Part shown: positions 14,301-26,900 of the stretch, piece after piece
How the letters are laid out: the number at the start of each line of letters is the position of its first letter
How positions within the stretch are numbered: position 1 is the stretch's first letter
Source of the DNA: Cymodocea nodosa
Lineage: Eukaryota; Streptophyta; Magnoliopsida; Alismatales; Cymodoceaceae
NCBI GenBank assembly: GCA_036874045.1
Contig: CM072338.1
Coordinates: 21,908,501 to 21,972,500, forward strand
DNA: 64,000 nucleotides
Direction: 5' to 3'
The notes under the pieces: generated by a model
Seen by the model: the letters and a program-made list of their open reading frames with translations, nothing else
Database searches by the model: none
Told to the model about the DNA's origin: nothing
Program-made: the position numbers and the translations under genes

Positions 14301-17300
14301 CCAACCTCAACAAGATTTATAACTCTAACGATAATAAGGAATGAGTTATACGAAGTCCAACTTCAAACAATGCAATACAAGGAAACCATCTATTTCTTCT
14401 TTGAGTTTAGTAGATAAAACTTGGTACTAAAAAATATCTATAAAAGACAAAATACATAATATATTTACATGAACTTTTTTGGTTATGGTTTGAGACTGTA
14501 ACTACAAATAGCAAAAAATTGTTAATTCATTATTTACAGGTTTAATTTTAATGATGAAAAATTGAGTGCTTAATATTAGATCAAATATTTTTAGCACTTA
14601 CACTATTCTAATTGAAACTGCCTAACTGTTTTTTATTCAGTAAACCTTCAAAAATAGTTTTCAATTCTTATTAGGTAAAGTTTCAGAGAGTTTTCCTAAA
14701 AGTCACCGAAAATTCAAATCAATTGGATAGTTTCACTTTTACACTGTATTTTTGAAGAGTTTCATTTGAAAGTATTTGAAAATCCTTTTAACTGTCGATG
14801 AGTTTCAAATTTATTAGTTTGGAATGTTTTGATTTTTAAAAGTATCTGAAATGTGATCTGTTTCGAAAAGTTTCATTTTAAACACTTCAAAGAATATTCA
14901 ATTTACTGTTTCTAGAAGGACATGTGTCTTGATCTTAATGCATAACTTAAATTGTCATTTGGAAGGTTTCACTGAAAGTATCCGAAAAGCTTTAAGTTTC
15001 GAAAGGTTTCAGAAAGTATCCGAAATACCATTTTACCATTGCATAGTTTTGTTTTAAAGACTTATAAAATATTTTCTACTACTATTTATAGAAAGACACA
15101 TGTTATATTTTTAATGCACAACTTAAGTTTGTTTTTCTGAGGGTTTTAGCCAAAAGGTTTTGATTTTATTGAAAATATTCGAAAAGTTCCTTCTATGTTT
15201 TCTGAAAGTATCCGATAATTTTGAACTTAAGATTTCTACTACTATTATATGTTATCTTACTGTTTTGACAAAATATCATTTTGATTGCAAATCTGATTTG
15301 ATGATTATTAATCACAACTGAAAATGGATTGACGCACAAGCAATTTAACAAATTTAGAGTGCTTTCTAGATTAAGGATTTTTCTGAGAAGAATAGAAAAT
15401 AGATTTATAGAAGAAAGATATAGAACACACAAGGAGAGAAAGATTTTCACATTCTGCAAACTACTGAAGAATTGAAAGATTTATCTACAACAACTACTGA
15501 AGATCTAGTCTTGCAGATTGATTTGGAATTCTCCTAAAACTTTAGCAATCAACTTTCAAACAAGAGTTTTTTTGTAGTGTGTTTTAATTATTTTGAGTCA
15601 TTGACTCCTGTGCTAAATATTTTTATAAATCTTTGAAAAACTCTAACTCATAAAGGTGTTATGAGTAAAACCTTCATATAGTCGGAGCCTTGGTGAAGAA
15701 AGTGAAGTCTTACACTTCACTTACTCAAGATTAAGGTCTTAAGTACACAAAGTTAGTGTTTTGTGTAAGGTTGTTATTTAACTCGAAAAACAACATTTAT
15801 GAGATTTATTGTTGAGTTCGAGAAAAACAACACTTGTAAAGATTGTTATTTAACCTGTAAAAGTAACTTAACTAAGATTTGTACTTAACCTTAAAAGCAC
15901 TTAGTGAATTTTCAAAATTGGTGACTTGAGGAGTGAACTATCCATTTGAGGAATCATTATAAAACTTCCTATGTTTTTTAGTTACCGTTTTGCTCATTGT
16001 TTAATTGAATCATCTTAATTAAAGTTACTTAGTGTCAACTGCTCCCGAATTTTAAAAGTAATTAAATCTTATTAAGATACTATTTACCCCTACTGCCATT
16101 CGATTCCAATAAAAATTACTTTAAAAAACTTAGTTACAAATTTTTAGTTTTTCATAGATATTCTATATGAACAGTAACAAATATACAACTTTTTTCAATT
16201 TTTTAAAAATTCTGTAACAGGTACTTTCGATATTAGTCATAAATATAAGGATATATCAGAAAAAGTTACTACTTACTGTTACAAGATAACATCCCAACCA
16301 CCCATTGTAAAATGAGTGGCTGAGATTACTTGGAGCATTACAATCAGAGATCATAACTAAAAAAACCCCAAATGTTTACAATAATCTCATTCCTCTAGAA
16401 GTCTTCTTACAATATCTCTTGTAAGACATTTGGTAAGGGGGTTAGCTGAATTCCCTTACAACAGAGTCCACCTCCTTCTTGTATCAACCATATGATCTAT
16501 CACACTCTTAATTCCTATAGTTACATCTAACATAACCCTTCAATCACAAAGTCATTTGATTCCCTTGCTACAAACGTAATTGCAGCCCACTAGCCCCAAT
16601 ACTTCTTAACCGTTGCTCACCTCCAAAACATGGCCCTATTACTTGATCTCCTTGCCAACACCACCATTGCTAACCCAACAATCCTACAACAACCTACAAC
16701 TTCTTTTAGGTGACTCACTGAATAGTAAACCATGACTTGATGTCTTGAAAAAGAATAATCTCCATTGTGCCTCTTTTGGGTGACTCCTAAAACAAATTGT
16801 TGTGATATGACATCATATAAAGGAGTTATCTTTGTCATGCTGCTCCCAAAACAAACAATTGTAGAAAGTAGTCACCTTTATCACACTTATCTGGCTGACT
16901 TGTAAAAAAATCAATTGCAACTTGATGCATTTGAAAGGAGTCGTCTTTGTTGCACTTATTTTAAGTGATTTGAAATCGTCAATCATGATACATCTTGGGA
17001 AGGAGTCAACTTCATTGTATTCTTTTACATGACTCCTAAACAACCAATCATGGCATAATATCCAAGAATGAAATTGTTTTTATGAAACATCCTTTTGGTA
17101 TAATACCTGGAGTTTTCAACAATTAACTTAAGCAATGGATAATTGGAGAAGAAACTCTGCATCTTGACATAAATTCCAGGGAAAAAAGTAGCTCCCACCA
17201 ACATAAAATGACAACATTAGCAGTGAAAAGTTGGAGAACAAGAAAACCAAAAGAGGATAGGAAGAAAGACAAAATAAGTTTGCACAAAAGAAAAGAAGAG

Positions 17301-19437
17301 GGAGAAAGTACTGTAATGAATGTTGATATATTAATTGACATAGGTCAACATGAGCATAAAATTTGCCAACTTACATTGACACAACATGCCAACACCAACA
17401 TAAAATTTCCATACATAAAAATGCCTTGGTTCCAAAATCTTGCAAGAATGCAACCTACACATTTGTTATGTCAACCATTAAAGATTTTGAGATGTGTTGG
17501 TAACATTACGGTCACACATGTTGATGTTGAAAACCATGCTAGTAAATGTCTCCTAGAAGAAAAAATGGATAATCCTAAGATCTTATCTTAGAAAGATTTA
17601 TGTTTCACCCATTTGTGACTCCTGGAAGTATAAGGGATAATCATGGATCAACAGATCCCTCAAAAATATAGGTTTCACTTATTCATGGATAAGCCCCAAA
17701 AGAAAAGGGGAGATAAACTTCGGGTCGTCTGATGCCAACAAAAATCAAGTTTTCTCCTGTTCACAAGTGCTCTAGAAAGATATGAAATAATCCTAAGGTC
17801 ATTTGATTTTAGGAAAATCTAGTTTTACACTTTCACCTTGTCAAAAGTGAACCCTAGAGGAAATTGGGATAATCTTGATGTTACTCGATCCTAGGAAGAT
17901 CTACATTTCATTTGTTCGAAGGTGAATCATAGAAGAAACAGTAGATAAACCCAGGGTCATCTAATCCCAAGGAGTACATAGGTTTGTTCACAAGTGACTC
18001 CTAGAAAGATAAGGAATAATCCTAAGCTCATCTGATTCTAGGGAAATCTAAATTTCACTTGTTCATAAATGAACCTTCAAAGAAAGAGAGACCATCTTTG
18101 AAGTCATTTGATCCCAAGAAAATCTAGTGTTTGTCCATTTGTATCGATCCTAGAAGTAAGGATGGTACTAAGGTCACCATATCCTAGGGATATCTAGGTG
18201 TCACCTGTTTGTAACTGACTTAGGGGTACATGGATGAAGTTGCCAACCTACCATAGACTTGGCACTTGTGATATCTCTGAAGAAATTGACAACAATCAAT
18301 CTCCAATGTCAATCAAAAGTAATCATAAATCATGATCTTCTTGGCAAGTAGCATCCCCTTCATGAAGGATCCACCAAGTCCTAGCAAGCACTTGTCCACC
18401 TCTCTTCAATCAACGCAACTCATGAGCATTTAGTTATAGGATCTTCTATAGAGATGTCCACTTCCCAGGCTGAAGTTTGTGAGAACTTTTCTTTGGCTGA
18501 CTTGGCTTCTAGCTATAATGGCAGCCTGTGTACCATGATTTCTATATCTGGTCCCATAACATTTTCATAATTCTAGGGAAAGATATCTATCTATGCACCT
18601 GGAAGGAAATGAATTCAGCTCTTTGCTCCAGGGTGACTTTTACATTGACATCCTCCGCAGTTATGAGTCGTTTCTCGCACTCTTATCTTTTGGAGAATTA
18701 CGAAAAGTTCAAACTTTTAATGTAATCACATAAAGGTCAGATATTTACAACAAAAAATCAAATATATCATTGCAAAAATTGTTATATGGCTAACTTGGGG
18801 AAGTTAATGCAGACATATTAATGATAACCAGCAAATAGGATGACGAGAAAATGGCAACGATACAAAAAAAAATCTAAAGAAATCCTCTGCAATAGGGAAA
18901 AAAAATGCAAGCACCAGTTTACCGATGATTAAAAGAAGTGAAACCTTACCCAGCCTTAGAGCTTTTAGAGGTTGAAACGGGGCCAGCCTTCGCCAATATT
19001 CCAAATCATCAATACCACACAATTCAGCTTCTCTGGAAGAGAAAACAAATCGAAAATCGAAATGCGAAAATCACAAGGAAAATCGAAGACTCTCACAGAA
19101 ACAGCTTTGGTAGTCAGCCGCCCGACATTCCGCGACCTCTGGCCAAAGCCTGCAGCAGCGAAACCTGATCGAGATAGCGAAAAATCATAAGAAAGAATGC
19201 GAACTCCATAAGCGCGATGGATCTAGCAACGCATGCGTCGAAAGGTATTGGTTCTCCGATCCGAAGTTAACAGTAGCAAGGAGATCCAGGAGGAGGAGGA
19301 GGAGGAGGAGGAGGAGGAGTAGAGAGGAACGAACTTGGGGACGAAAAGAGCAAGCGCGATGAAGCATTGTCCTTGCCGAAGACGGGGGCTTTGTGGGAGA
19401 AGATCACGGAGGAGGCGGCGGAAGAGGAGGAGGCCAT
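11342..19437 (-). CDS. Plastid pyruvate dehydrogenase E1 beta subunit
   Basis: Beta subunit of the thiamine-diphosphate-dependent E1 of the plastid pyruvate dehydrogenase complex, which makes acetyl-CoA for fatty-acid synthesis. The large last exon (12314-11342) codes about 323 residues nearly identical to the plant plastid isoform: [30 protein letters not shown] (the Glu that activates the cofactor in this family), [15 protein letters not shown], and the C-terminal [13 protein letters not shown]. Upstream exons are short and inferred: 18987-18950 (ends AAGGCTGG before gtaagg; phase fits Gly-His-Glu), 19164-19097 (transit-peptide region) and 19437 to about 19335 (ATG, Ser/Ala-rich plastid transit peptide). 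The sum is about 393 residues, close to the usual 400. Weak points are the unusual exon 1 donor (GTTCGT, or GTTAAC further on) and the purine-rich acceptor at 18988. The third intron is 6.6 kb and contains repeats. Confidence 0.88.
14640..16110 (+). mobile_element. Decayed copia-type LTR (SIRE-like), partial
   Basis: The stretch has the style of long SIRE/Maximus-type copia LTRs. There are repeated GAAAGTATCCGAAAA-like words at 14740-15215 and an internal imperfect duplication of about 175 bp (compare 14891-14975 with 15067-15145, both ending in AATGCATAACTTAA or a close variant). Downstream, 15600-15960 has CACTTCACTTACTCAAG and repeated GTTATTTAAC motifs. The stretch ends near CTATTTACCCCTACTGCCATTCG, which resembles the pyrimidine-rich 3' terminus of these LTRs. 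No primer-binding site or internal region follows, so it may be a solo or truncated LTR. The left border is uncertain. Family resemblance is from memory. Confidence 0.4.
16680..17070. repeat. Diverged ~65-bp tandem repeat array
   Basis: Several imperfect units follow one another, anchored on AGGAGT(C/T)..CTTTGTT.CACTT.T...TGACTCCTAAA.CAA.CAAT. Anchors sit near 16821, 16867, 16936 and 17001, with related sequence from about 16680. Spacing is mostly 65-68 bp, with one shorter interval. Units differ by many substitutions, so the array is old. Confidence 0.6.
17550..18225. repeat. Diverged ~75-bp tandem repeat array (about 9 units)
   Basis: Units read roughly GTGACTCCTAGAA-AGATAAGG-ATAATCCTAAGGTCATCTGATCC-TAGGGAAATCTAGGTTTCACTTGTTCA. 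Successive units begin near 17550, 17617, 17691, 17767, 17850, 17925, 17998, 18072 and 18147. Spacing is 67-83 bp. It lies in the PDH E1-beta intron, a few hundred bases from the 65-bp array, with which it shares a TGACTCCTA-type word. Confidence 0.75.
19287..19319. repeat. (GGA)n triplet run
   Basis: About ten GGA triplets at the 5' end of the PDH E1-beta gene. On the minus strand they read as a proline run if exon 1 extends this far, or lie in intron 1 if the donor near 19334 is used. Confidence 0.8.
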
Positions 19438-20955
19438 GGCAACAAGTACAACGGTGGTAGTGGGCGGACGGCGGAGATCGGGAGTCGTTGGGATATGGTT
19501 GGAAGGCGGAAATAGCGAGGTGACGGAGAGAAAAGGAGCGCACGGAGGGTGCGAGGAAATGGAAGAGAGGGCAAGGGCAGGCTCGTCCACAACGTCGTAA
19601 TCTGTTATGGTTTTGGGAGCTATTCCAACCGTTTTATTTAAGACAGATCGGTAGCTGATATTTTTAAATTTTTTTTTAGGTTATAAATAAAATTTTTGAA
19701 AAGCTACAAGGTTGTCACCGTGAAAGTCGCATTTACCATCCTTGGCGGATCTGCAACCATCCAATTCACATCCAACGGCCCTGATACACGTTGGTGCTCC
19801 ACACATTGCCTTGGGGATCTGCTTCCTGCGACAAACGCGTACGTGATTATTCTAGTGATAAATTTGTTAACTTTTTTTTGTTTTAGGTAACGAGGTTTAA
19901 TAATATTACTAATAACATTGACTATACATATGGTAGTCAATTCACAGTTACGAAAGTATAAAAGTAAAAACAGGCCAAAACTAAAAGATAAACACGAACA
20001 CAAATAGAAATGGAACTTAATCATTTTCTTCTTCTTCGACAACTTTACCTCCAGAGATCTGTCAGAGGGTGAGGAACCCCTACGATACCCAGATTTGTTG
20101 CAGAATTTATGTTATCAACAATCAGGCAACCTGGCTAACTTCAATATCTTTAATATGATCAATGCCAGATTCAGCCGTCAGATTGTTTAGTTAAAACTAA
20201 GTCAGAGAGATAATATTATCGAATATCAAGTTCATATTCTTAACAGAGTGATTAAAATTTTCCCTTTTAGAACCATGGAAATTTCTTTCACGCTAAGCAC
20301 CATCAAGTAAAAAGTTGGAATGAAGCTAATGATAGAATTTAGTAGAGTAAGACGTCCTCCTTAGAAGAGGAATTTTTCGTATCAACCGTGTAATTTACTG
20401 GCAATCTTATCAATAATCTTGATCCAGTGGTTATTGGAAGTCTTTTTTAAATGAAGAGGTAAACGACAATTGTTTCGAAACGTTGATAAATGACAATTGT
20501 CATAATATGAAAAGTAAAAATTGAAATTTAAGAATAAAAAATGTGAAAATTTTTTCTCTCCTTGATATTACAAAGTTGGATACATGTGAAAGAAAATTTA
20601 CCAAAATATATTACTTAAAATTACAACAAAAGTCTAAAAATATTTGTACCATATTACATTAACAACCTTAACAAAATAATATATTTTAATAAAATCAATA
20701 ATTAAAATTACATATTCAAGATACCGTTTGTATTTACGTTCAATGCCATCAGCGAATAATTACTTATAGTTGTTGATTATTTTATTTATTTATTTATTGT
20801 CAGAGCATCTATTTTAACAGGCGAGCACAACCAAACTACGATGTTATCCTTCCTCCTCACAAGCATCGGCAACTCTTGCTGACGCGGACCATATCGAAGT
20901 CCCCCCCTCACTCACACTCCCAGCTCTCGTCGTCGTCTCCAAAGTCCAAACCTCA
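19438..20955. promoter_or_regulatory. Divergent promoter region of PDH E1-beta and CHLG
   Basis: The two plastid-protein genes are transcribed away from each other from this 1.5 kb interval. About 19440-19600 and 20840-20955 are GC-richer and probably 5' UTR. The middle holds a LINE fragment (about 20050-20465) and AT-rich sequence. I could not pick reliable TATA boxes or light-responsive elements by eye. Confidence 0.5.
20050..20465 (-). mobile_element. LINE reverse-transcriptase fragment
   Basis: Minus-strand translation from about 20460 down to 20270 gives a degenerate but recognisable L1-type LINE reverse-transcriptase segment: NHWIKIIDKIASKL, then GGRLTLLNSIISFIPTFYLM, matching the conserved GGRL..L.SVL.SIP.Y pattern that follows the polymerase domain in plant LINEs. 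At least two stop codons interrupt it. The lower part down to about 20050 is probably the same element but too decayed to read. Confidence 0.65.
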
Positions 20956-23900
20956 ATGGCCTCCATACCCTGCGGCCCTCCCACCGCACTCCCCCCTTCC
21001 ACTCGCCGCCTTCGCCGCTCCCCACTGCTGCACATCTCGCCCTCCGCATCCGCCTCATTCTCCTGTAAATGTAAAAAAAATTTAGAGTTTCGAATCTTAG
21101 GGAGGAGATTCTCAGTTAGGGCGGCCGATGCGGACACTGAGGAAGGTTGCTTCTTCTCTTTTTTCGTATGTTCGAAATGGTCTGTGTTTTCCTTTTTTTG
21201 TATTTGGTTGCGTTGGGCGCTCCGTGCGTAGGATTAAGATTGATTTAGTTGTTTGTGTTGCAGTGAACCCTACCGCTCCCGATCAGGCGTCTGCCGTGGG
21301 GTCCAGCTTCAACCAGTTGCTTGGTATAAAGGGAGCTTCTAAAGAAAATGTAACCTTTCGTAGTCTCTGTTGTCATTGGAGTGCTTGTTTGCGTCTTGAC
21401 TTTCCATTTTTCAATGGCTTCTTTTTTCTGCAATCTATTATTGAGATGAATATTTAATTGCATGTTTGGTGGTTGGCCTCTCTTCGGCGCGAGCAGGATA
21501 AATGGAAGGTCCGGCTTCAGCTAACGAAACCGGTCACTTGGCCTCCGTTGGTATGGGGAGTTGTCTGTGGTGCTGCCGCTTCAGGTAAACCTTTTGTTAT
21601 TTAATTTTTATCGTTATTTACCATTAAGATTTTAAAAAGCATTACGTACGTATGCTCTGAATTTTATCACTACTATTTGACAATCAAAATTTCTATGCGG
21701 CCTTTTCCTTAAGCTTGTCACAAGATTGGTCTTCTTTATGGTTACCTTGCCCTGAATGAAACGTCTCACTTTATCATAGTTTATACCATGAGAGTTCTGT
21801 TGGAAATCAAAGAGGTAAAATATGCATAAATCCAGTAATTTTCATCACGATTAATATACAAAACGGGGCTACGAATGAGGAAGAATACATGAAAACACTG
21901 CGAGTAAGGTAAAACAGACAAAGGAAGGAAAGGTTAGTCATTATCTGATTGAGTTAGAGCACGCATTTTAGAGAAAATATTGTCCTAGGGTAGACATGTA
22001 TATGAGTTCCCGTGTTTTTTTGCCTAGGATAAAATTATCACAGTAATTAGAGGTATGTATCACACTTCAATCACATGTTGACCAGCATACTGTTTGAAGG
22101 AGAAAGAGCACAAAAGAACAGGAGAGGAAGAAAAACATTACCGATCAGGAAAAGGGAAACAATATGCTTTCTCCCACCCATTATAAGAACCACCCCTTGG
22201 ATCTAGCAATGGCATACCTATATGCTTGATGGAGAGGAAAAGGGAAACCATCACTGACTAGTTTGAATTAATTCAAAATCAAATTAATTTAGTAACTTAA
22301 ATAATTACTACTGGTCAATTTTTTGTGCGAAATAAAATTGGATACTGAAGACCATTCCTCAAAGCCTAAAGCTCCAATCCCTAGTCTAATCCAATATACA
22401 TTTGTGTGTGGTCATTCATGCTTCATCAAAGCTCTTGTAGACACTAGTTCTAGAGTTTTGAGGTAATTAACTCAATAGGTCGCTATTCTTTAGCAATTTA
22501 AAACAAAAGAAGAAATAACTCTTTTCATTTTGATGCACAACACTTCCTTCCAAACGTTAGACTTTGAAACTTGGAATTTTGAGCTCGATTTTTCAATCAT
22601 AACGTATCTTTGTGTCACTTTTTGGATTACATGAACAAACTTTATATATATATATATATATGTTGAATATATGACTTGAATTAGTGTAAGGGTATTTTGG
22701 TCATTTGACCAATTGTATTGTCCATGCTATTTAAGCATGGACCTAGGGCACCCATGGTGTTGTTGATTCTTTTGTACTCTATTTGAATAGAAAACCAAAT
22801 CCCTCTCCATCCGTGGACGCACCTAAGTTGGGGAATCACGTAAATTTTGGCTTTGTGTGTTTGGTTTTTATCACTTCTCTCTTTTCTCTCTCATAACAAT
22901 TGGTATCAGAGCTAGGGTTTCTTTAGAAGAGAAAAGAAAGACTGTTTTTGGGAGAAAATCAGCCGGAAGAACAGCAGCCGCTGTTTGCGCGTCTGCTCAC
23001 ACGCGCATCTGCTCCCGTGCCTTCGACAGTCGCCCGTTTGATTGCAGACCACTCGTCCGTGCATTCGTCACACAATATTTGTTTGCGTGAGATTGTCTGC
23101 ACGTGTACATCTGCGCGTTTGCCTGCGTGCATACGTCCATGCATTTGTCTGCACGCGTTCGTCCGTGCATCTGTCTACGTGCATTCGTCCGAAAGCCTGC
23201 ACCCGTACATCTGCCTCTGCCTGCACCCGTACGACTGCACGTCTGCTTCCGCCTACCGTCCGAGCGTCTGCTCGCCTGCCATCTGTGCAACTACTCGCCT
23301 GCTCGATTGTCGTTTGCATGCCTGCTAGCCTTGCTCGCCTGCCGTCCGTGCGACTGCTGCCTGCCGTTCATGCAACTTCCACCCGCGCGACTGCCGTCTG
23401 CTCGCCTGTCGTCCGCGTGACTGCCCTCTTCGCATGTTGTCCACAGTGGTACTTTCAGTCTGACGCATAACAACACTGTGCGTACAAGTCAATACACAAG
23501 GTTGGCTTTTTTGGTCTATTTTTGAAGATAAACAGTGATTTTTGCATAGAATTCACACATTTTTGTGATGTCAACACCGGTTTTGAAAGTGGATAAGTTT
23601 AATTGCAAAAACAGTTTCAGTCTTTGGTAAATAAAAATGAGGGTTTTGTTGAAGTAATAAGGCATTTGGACACCTTTAAACAAGGAGTTGACTATGGATA
23701 AAAAATCTGCAGAATATGAACAACAAGAAGAAAAAGTTCACTCCACTATTTTACTATGCCTATCAGATGAGGTTATTATTGAAGTTGCTGATGAGACCAC
23801 AGCTTCTGGGTTGTGGAACAAGTTGGAGACTCTGTACATGACAAAATCCTTTACTAATAAATTATTGCTCAAGCAGAGGTTGTTCTCTTTAAAAATGAAG

Positions 23901-26900
23901 GAAGGTACACCGTTGAAGCAACATTTGGATCAGTTAAACACTTCTTATGGAGCTACGCAATATTAGTGTGACTGTTGAAGATGAGGATGCTGCTCTCATT
24001 GTACTTGTTTCACTTCCACTATCATTTGAAAATTTTGTGTAGTCCTTTGTAGTTGGCAGAGACACAATCACATTAGAGGAAGTGAGGTCCAGTCTTCATT
24101 TCAGAGAACTCAGGTACATGGTTACACATGGGAGCAATGATGCAAGTGCATCTGGTTTGTCCGTACATCAGGGAGATAGTAGGGGACGTCAACAGAAACA
24201 AAGTAGTAATAATAGGCATAGAGGAAGGAGTAAATCTAGAGGCAAGTACTCTAAGGATACTTGCAATTATTGCAAAGAAAAGAGACATTGGAAGATAAAT
24301 TGTCCTAAATTGAAATCCAAAGGGAGTGTGTCAGTAGCTGAAAAAGAAGATTCAACGTCTGAAGGTAACTTTTCTTTGACTGTTTGCTGTAGTGCATATA
24401 TAGATCAACATTGGATCTTAGACTTTGGAGCATCTCATTATATGACTCCCAATAGGGAGTATTTTTATACTTATAAGACTGTTGATGGAGGACAAGTTAG
24501 ATTAGCAAATGATGATGTTTGTCTAAGAGTTGGCATTGGTACAATTAGATTCAAGATACATGATGGCACGGTGAGAATCCTTGAAGATGTATGGCATGTG
24601 CCCAAGCTGGGCAAAAGCTTGATATCCTTGATGACACTTGATTCCAAGGGTTTCAAGTATTCAGGAGGAGGCAAATTGTTGGTCTCAAAAGGCTCATTGG
24701 TAGTGATGAAATGAGTAAAAAATGGGCATCTATACATTCTGCAAGGTTCTCCAGTTGTAGGAGATGCTGCCGCAGCTATGAGTGATCAGCAAACCACTTC
24801 TGCAATTTGACACTCAAGAATGGGTCATCTGGGGCAGAGAAGAATGTAGAAACTCAGCAATTTGGGTAGACTGAATGGGTACAAATTCATTGATGTAGAA
24901 TTGTACAAACATTGCATATATGGAAAGCAAAAACGTGTGCAGTTTGAAACAGCATAGCATACCACTCAATGGGCATTAGATTATGTCCATGCAGATTGTT
25001 GGGGACCTTCTCAACAACCCTTCATAGCAGGTTTCAGATATTTCCTTTCTATAGTGGATGACTATTCACGTATGACATGGGTTTTCATTTTGAAATATAA
25101 AAGTGAGGCTTTCAAGAGCTTTAAACAGTGGAAGACTCAAGTTGAAAATCAAGTTGGTAGAAAGGTGAAATATTTGAGAACTGACAATGGTTTGGAATTT
25201 TGCTCTCATGAGTTTAACAACTTTTGTAAATAAGTGGGTATCACTAGACACTACACAGTTAGAGGCACTCCACAACAAAATGGAGTAGCAGAACGTCTAA
25301 ACCGCACGTTGTTGGAGAAAGCAAGGTGCATGCTTTTTCATGTCGGATTAGAGAAGAAATTTTGGGTTGAGGTTGTGAACACAACATCTTATCTTGTTGA
25401 CAGATCTCCCTCTAGTGGTATAGGTGACAAGATACCTTATGAAGTGTGGATGAATAGGGCTGTAAATTACTCCAAATTAAAGATTTTTGATTATATAGCA
25501 TACTATCATGTAGATAATGGCAAGTTAGAACCACGTGCCAGAAATAACATTTTTGTTGGATATGGCATCGGAGTCAAAGGGTATAGAATCTTTGACAGCA
25601 AGACAAGAAAAGTAATTCACAGTCGTGATGTTACTTTTTATGAGGCCATTTTGATACAAAATGGAGAGTCGCCAATAGTGTCAGAAGAATCCAGCACCCC
25701 TGAGCAGGTGGAGTTTGACTTGTCACAACAGAATGTTTCAGAACAAACAGCTTCAGATATAGATCAGCATTTGGACTCAGATGAAATTGCAGATCAACCT
25801 AAAGAAAAATCACAAGAGAGATGTGTTGCTATTGATCCTCTAACATATGATGCTGCTATGAAGGATTCAGATGCTGTTTATTGGATGGAAGTTATGCAAG
25901 AGGTGCTTCAGTCCCTTCAGAAAAATCAAACCTGAGATTTAGTGAAGCGCCCAAAAGATAAGAATCTTGTAGATTGCAAGTAGGTGTCTAAAAGAAAAGT
26001 TGAAACACAAGGCAATCTTGAAACACAATTCAAGGCAAGATTAGTGGCAAAAGGCTATTCTCAACAGAAAGACATTGATTACAATGAAGTATTTACACCA
26101 GTCGTCAGACACACGTCTATCAGAGTTCTTTTGGCTATTGTTGCAACAAAGAACTTAGAACTTGAACAGCTTGACGTGAAAACAGTCTTTCTACATGGTG
26201 ATTTAGAAGAAAAAATATGGATAGAACAGCCAATTGGTTTTGCAAAGAAAGGGAGATCAGATTTGGTTTATAAGCTTAAGAAGTTCTTGTATGGACTCAA
26301 GCAATCTCCAAGACAATGGTATAAAAGATTTGATTCTTTTATTACCAAAGTTGATTTCTTACGCAGCTTTTTTGACTCATGTGTGTATATCAAACACTTA
26401 AATCATGACACACATGTATACTTACTCTTGTATGTTGATGATATCTTAATTGCATCCCAAGATATCAATGTTATACAGGATTTGAAGAATACCTTGAAAT
26501 CTGAATTTGCAATGAAAGACTTAGGAACTGCAGGCAAGATCCTAGGGATGGAGATACATCGTGATAGAAGTGTTGGAAAGTTGTTTCTCCATTAACACAG
26601 CTATGTGCAGAAGATCTTGAATAGATTTGGAATGACTTCTAGTAAAGCCATTAGAACACCTTATGACAGGAATCTTCGATTATCTTTAGCTATGACACCT
26701 CAAACACAATCAGAAATGGAATACATGCAGTGCGTTCTTTACTCCCAAGCTGTTGGGAGCTTGATGTATGCAATGGTATATACTTGCCTAGATTTGACTT
26801 ATCCTCTTAGTGTGGTAAGCAGATTTATGTCAAATCCAGGGAAGATCCATTGGCAAGCTGTAAAGAGAATTTTCAGATACTTAAAAGGAACTCCAGATGT

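Larger units (their letters stand above)
12315..18949 (-). other. 6.6 kb third intron of PDH E1-beta
   Basis: The acceptor (ttatcag on the minus strand, just above 12314) and the donor gtaagg (18949-18944) delimit it. It contains a decayed copia-type LTR (about 14640-16110) and two arrays of diverged tandem repeats (16680-17070 and 17550-18225). At 12980-13145 AT-rich sequence with partly inverted words such as ATAATCCAAACATAATC could be a decayed MITE. At 13300-14400 I see nothing recognisable. The short ORFs in this interval are not supported as genes. Confidence 0.7.

Noticed and set aside
17208..17591. 127-codon ORF in the PDH E1-beta intron
   Set aside because: It lies between and partly within degenerate repeats, antisense to the host gene; no family resemblance.
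16680..18225. Possible CRISPR-like array
   Set aside because: Units are contiguous and diverged with no conserved repeat alternating with unique spacers, and the genome is eukaryotic.
22857..23476. Overlapping ORFs of 60-142 codons on both strands
   Set aside because: They arise because the GC-rich repeat words of the copia leader lack stop codons; the translations are low-complexity and mutually incompatible.
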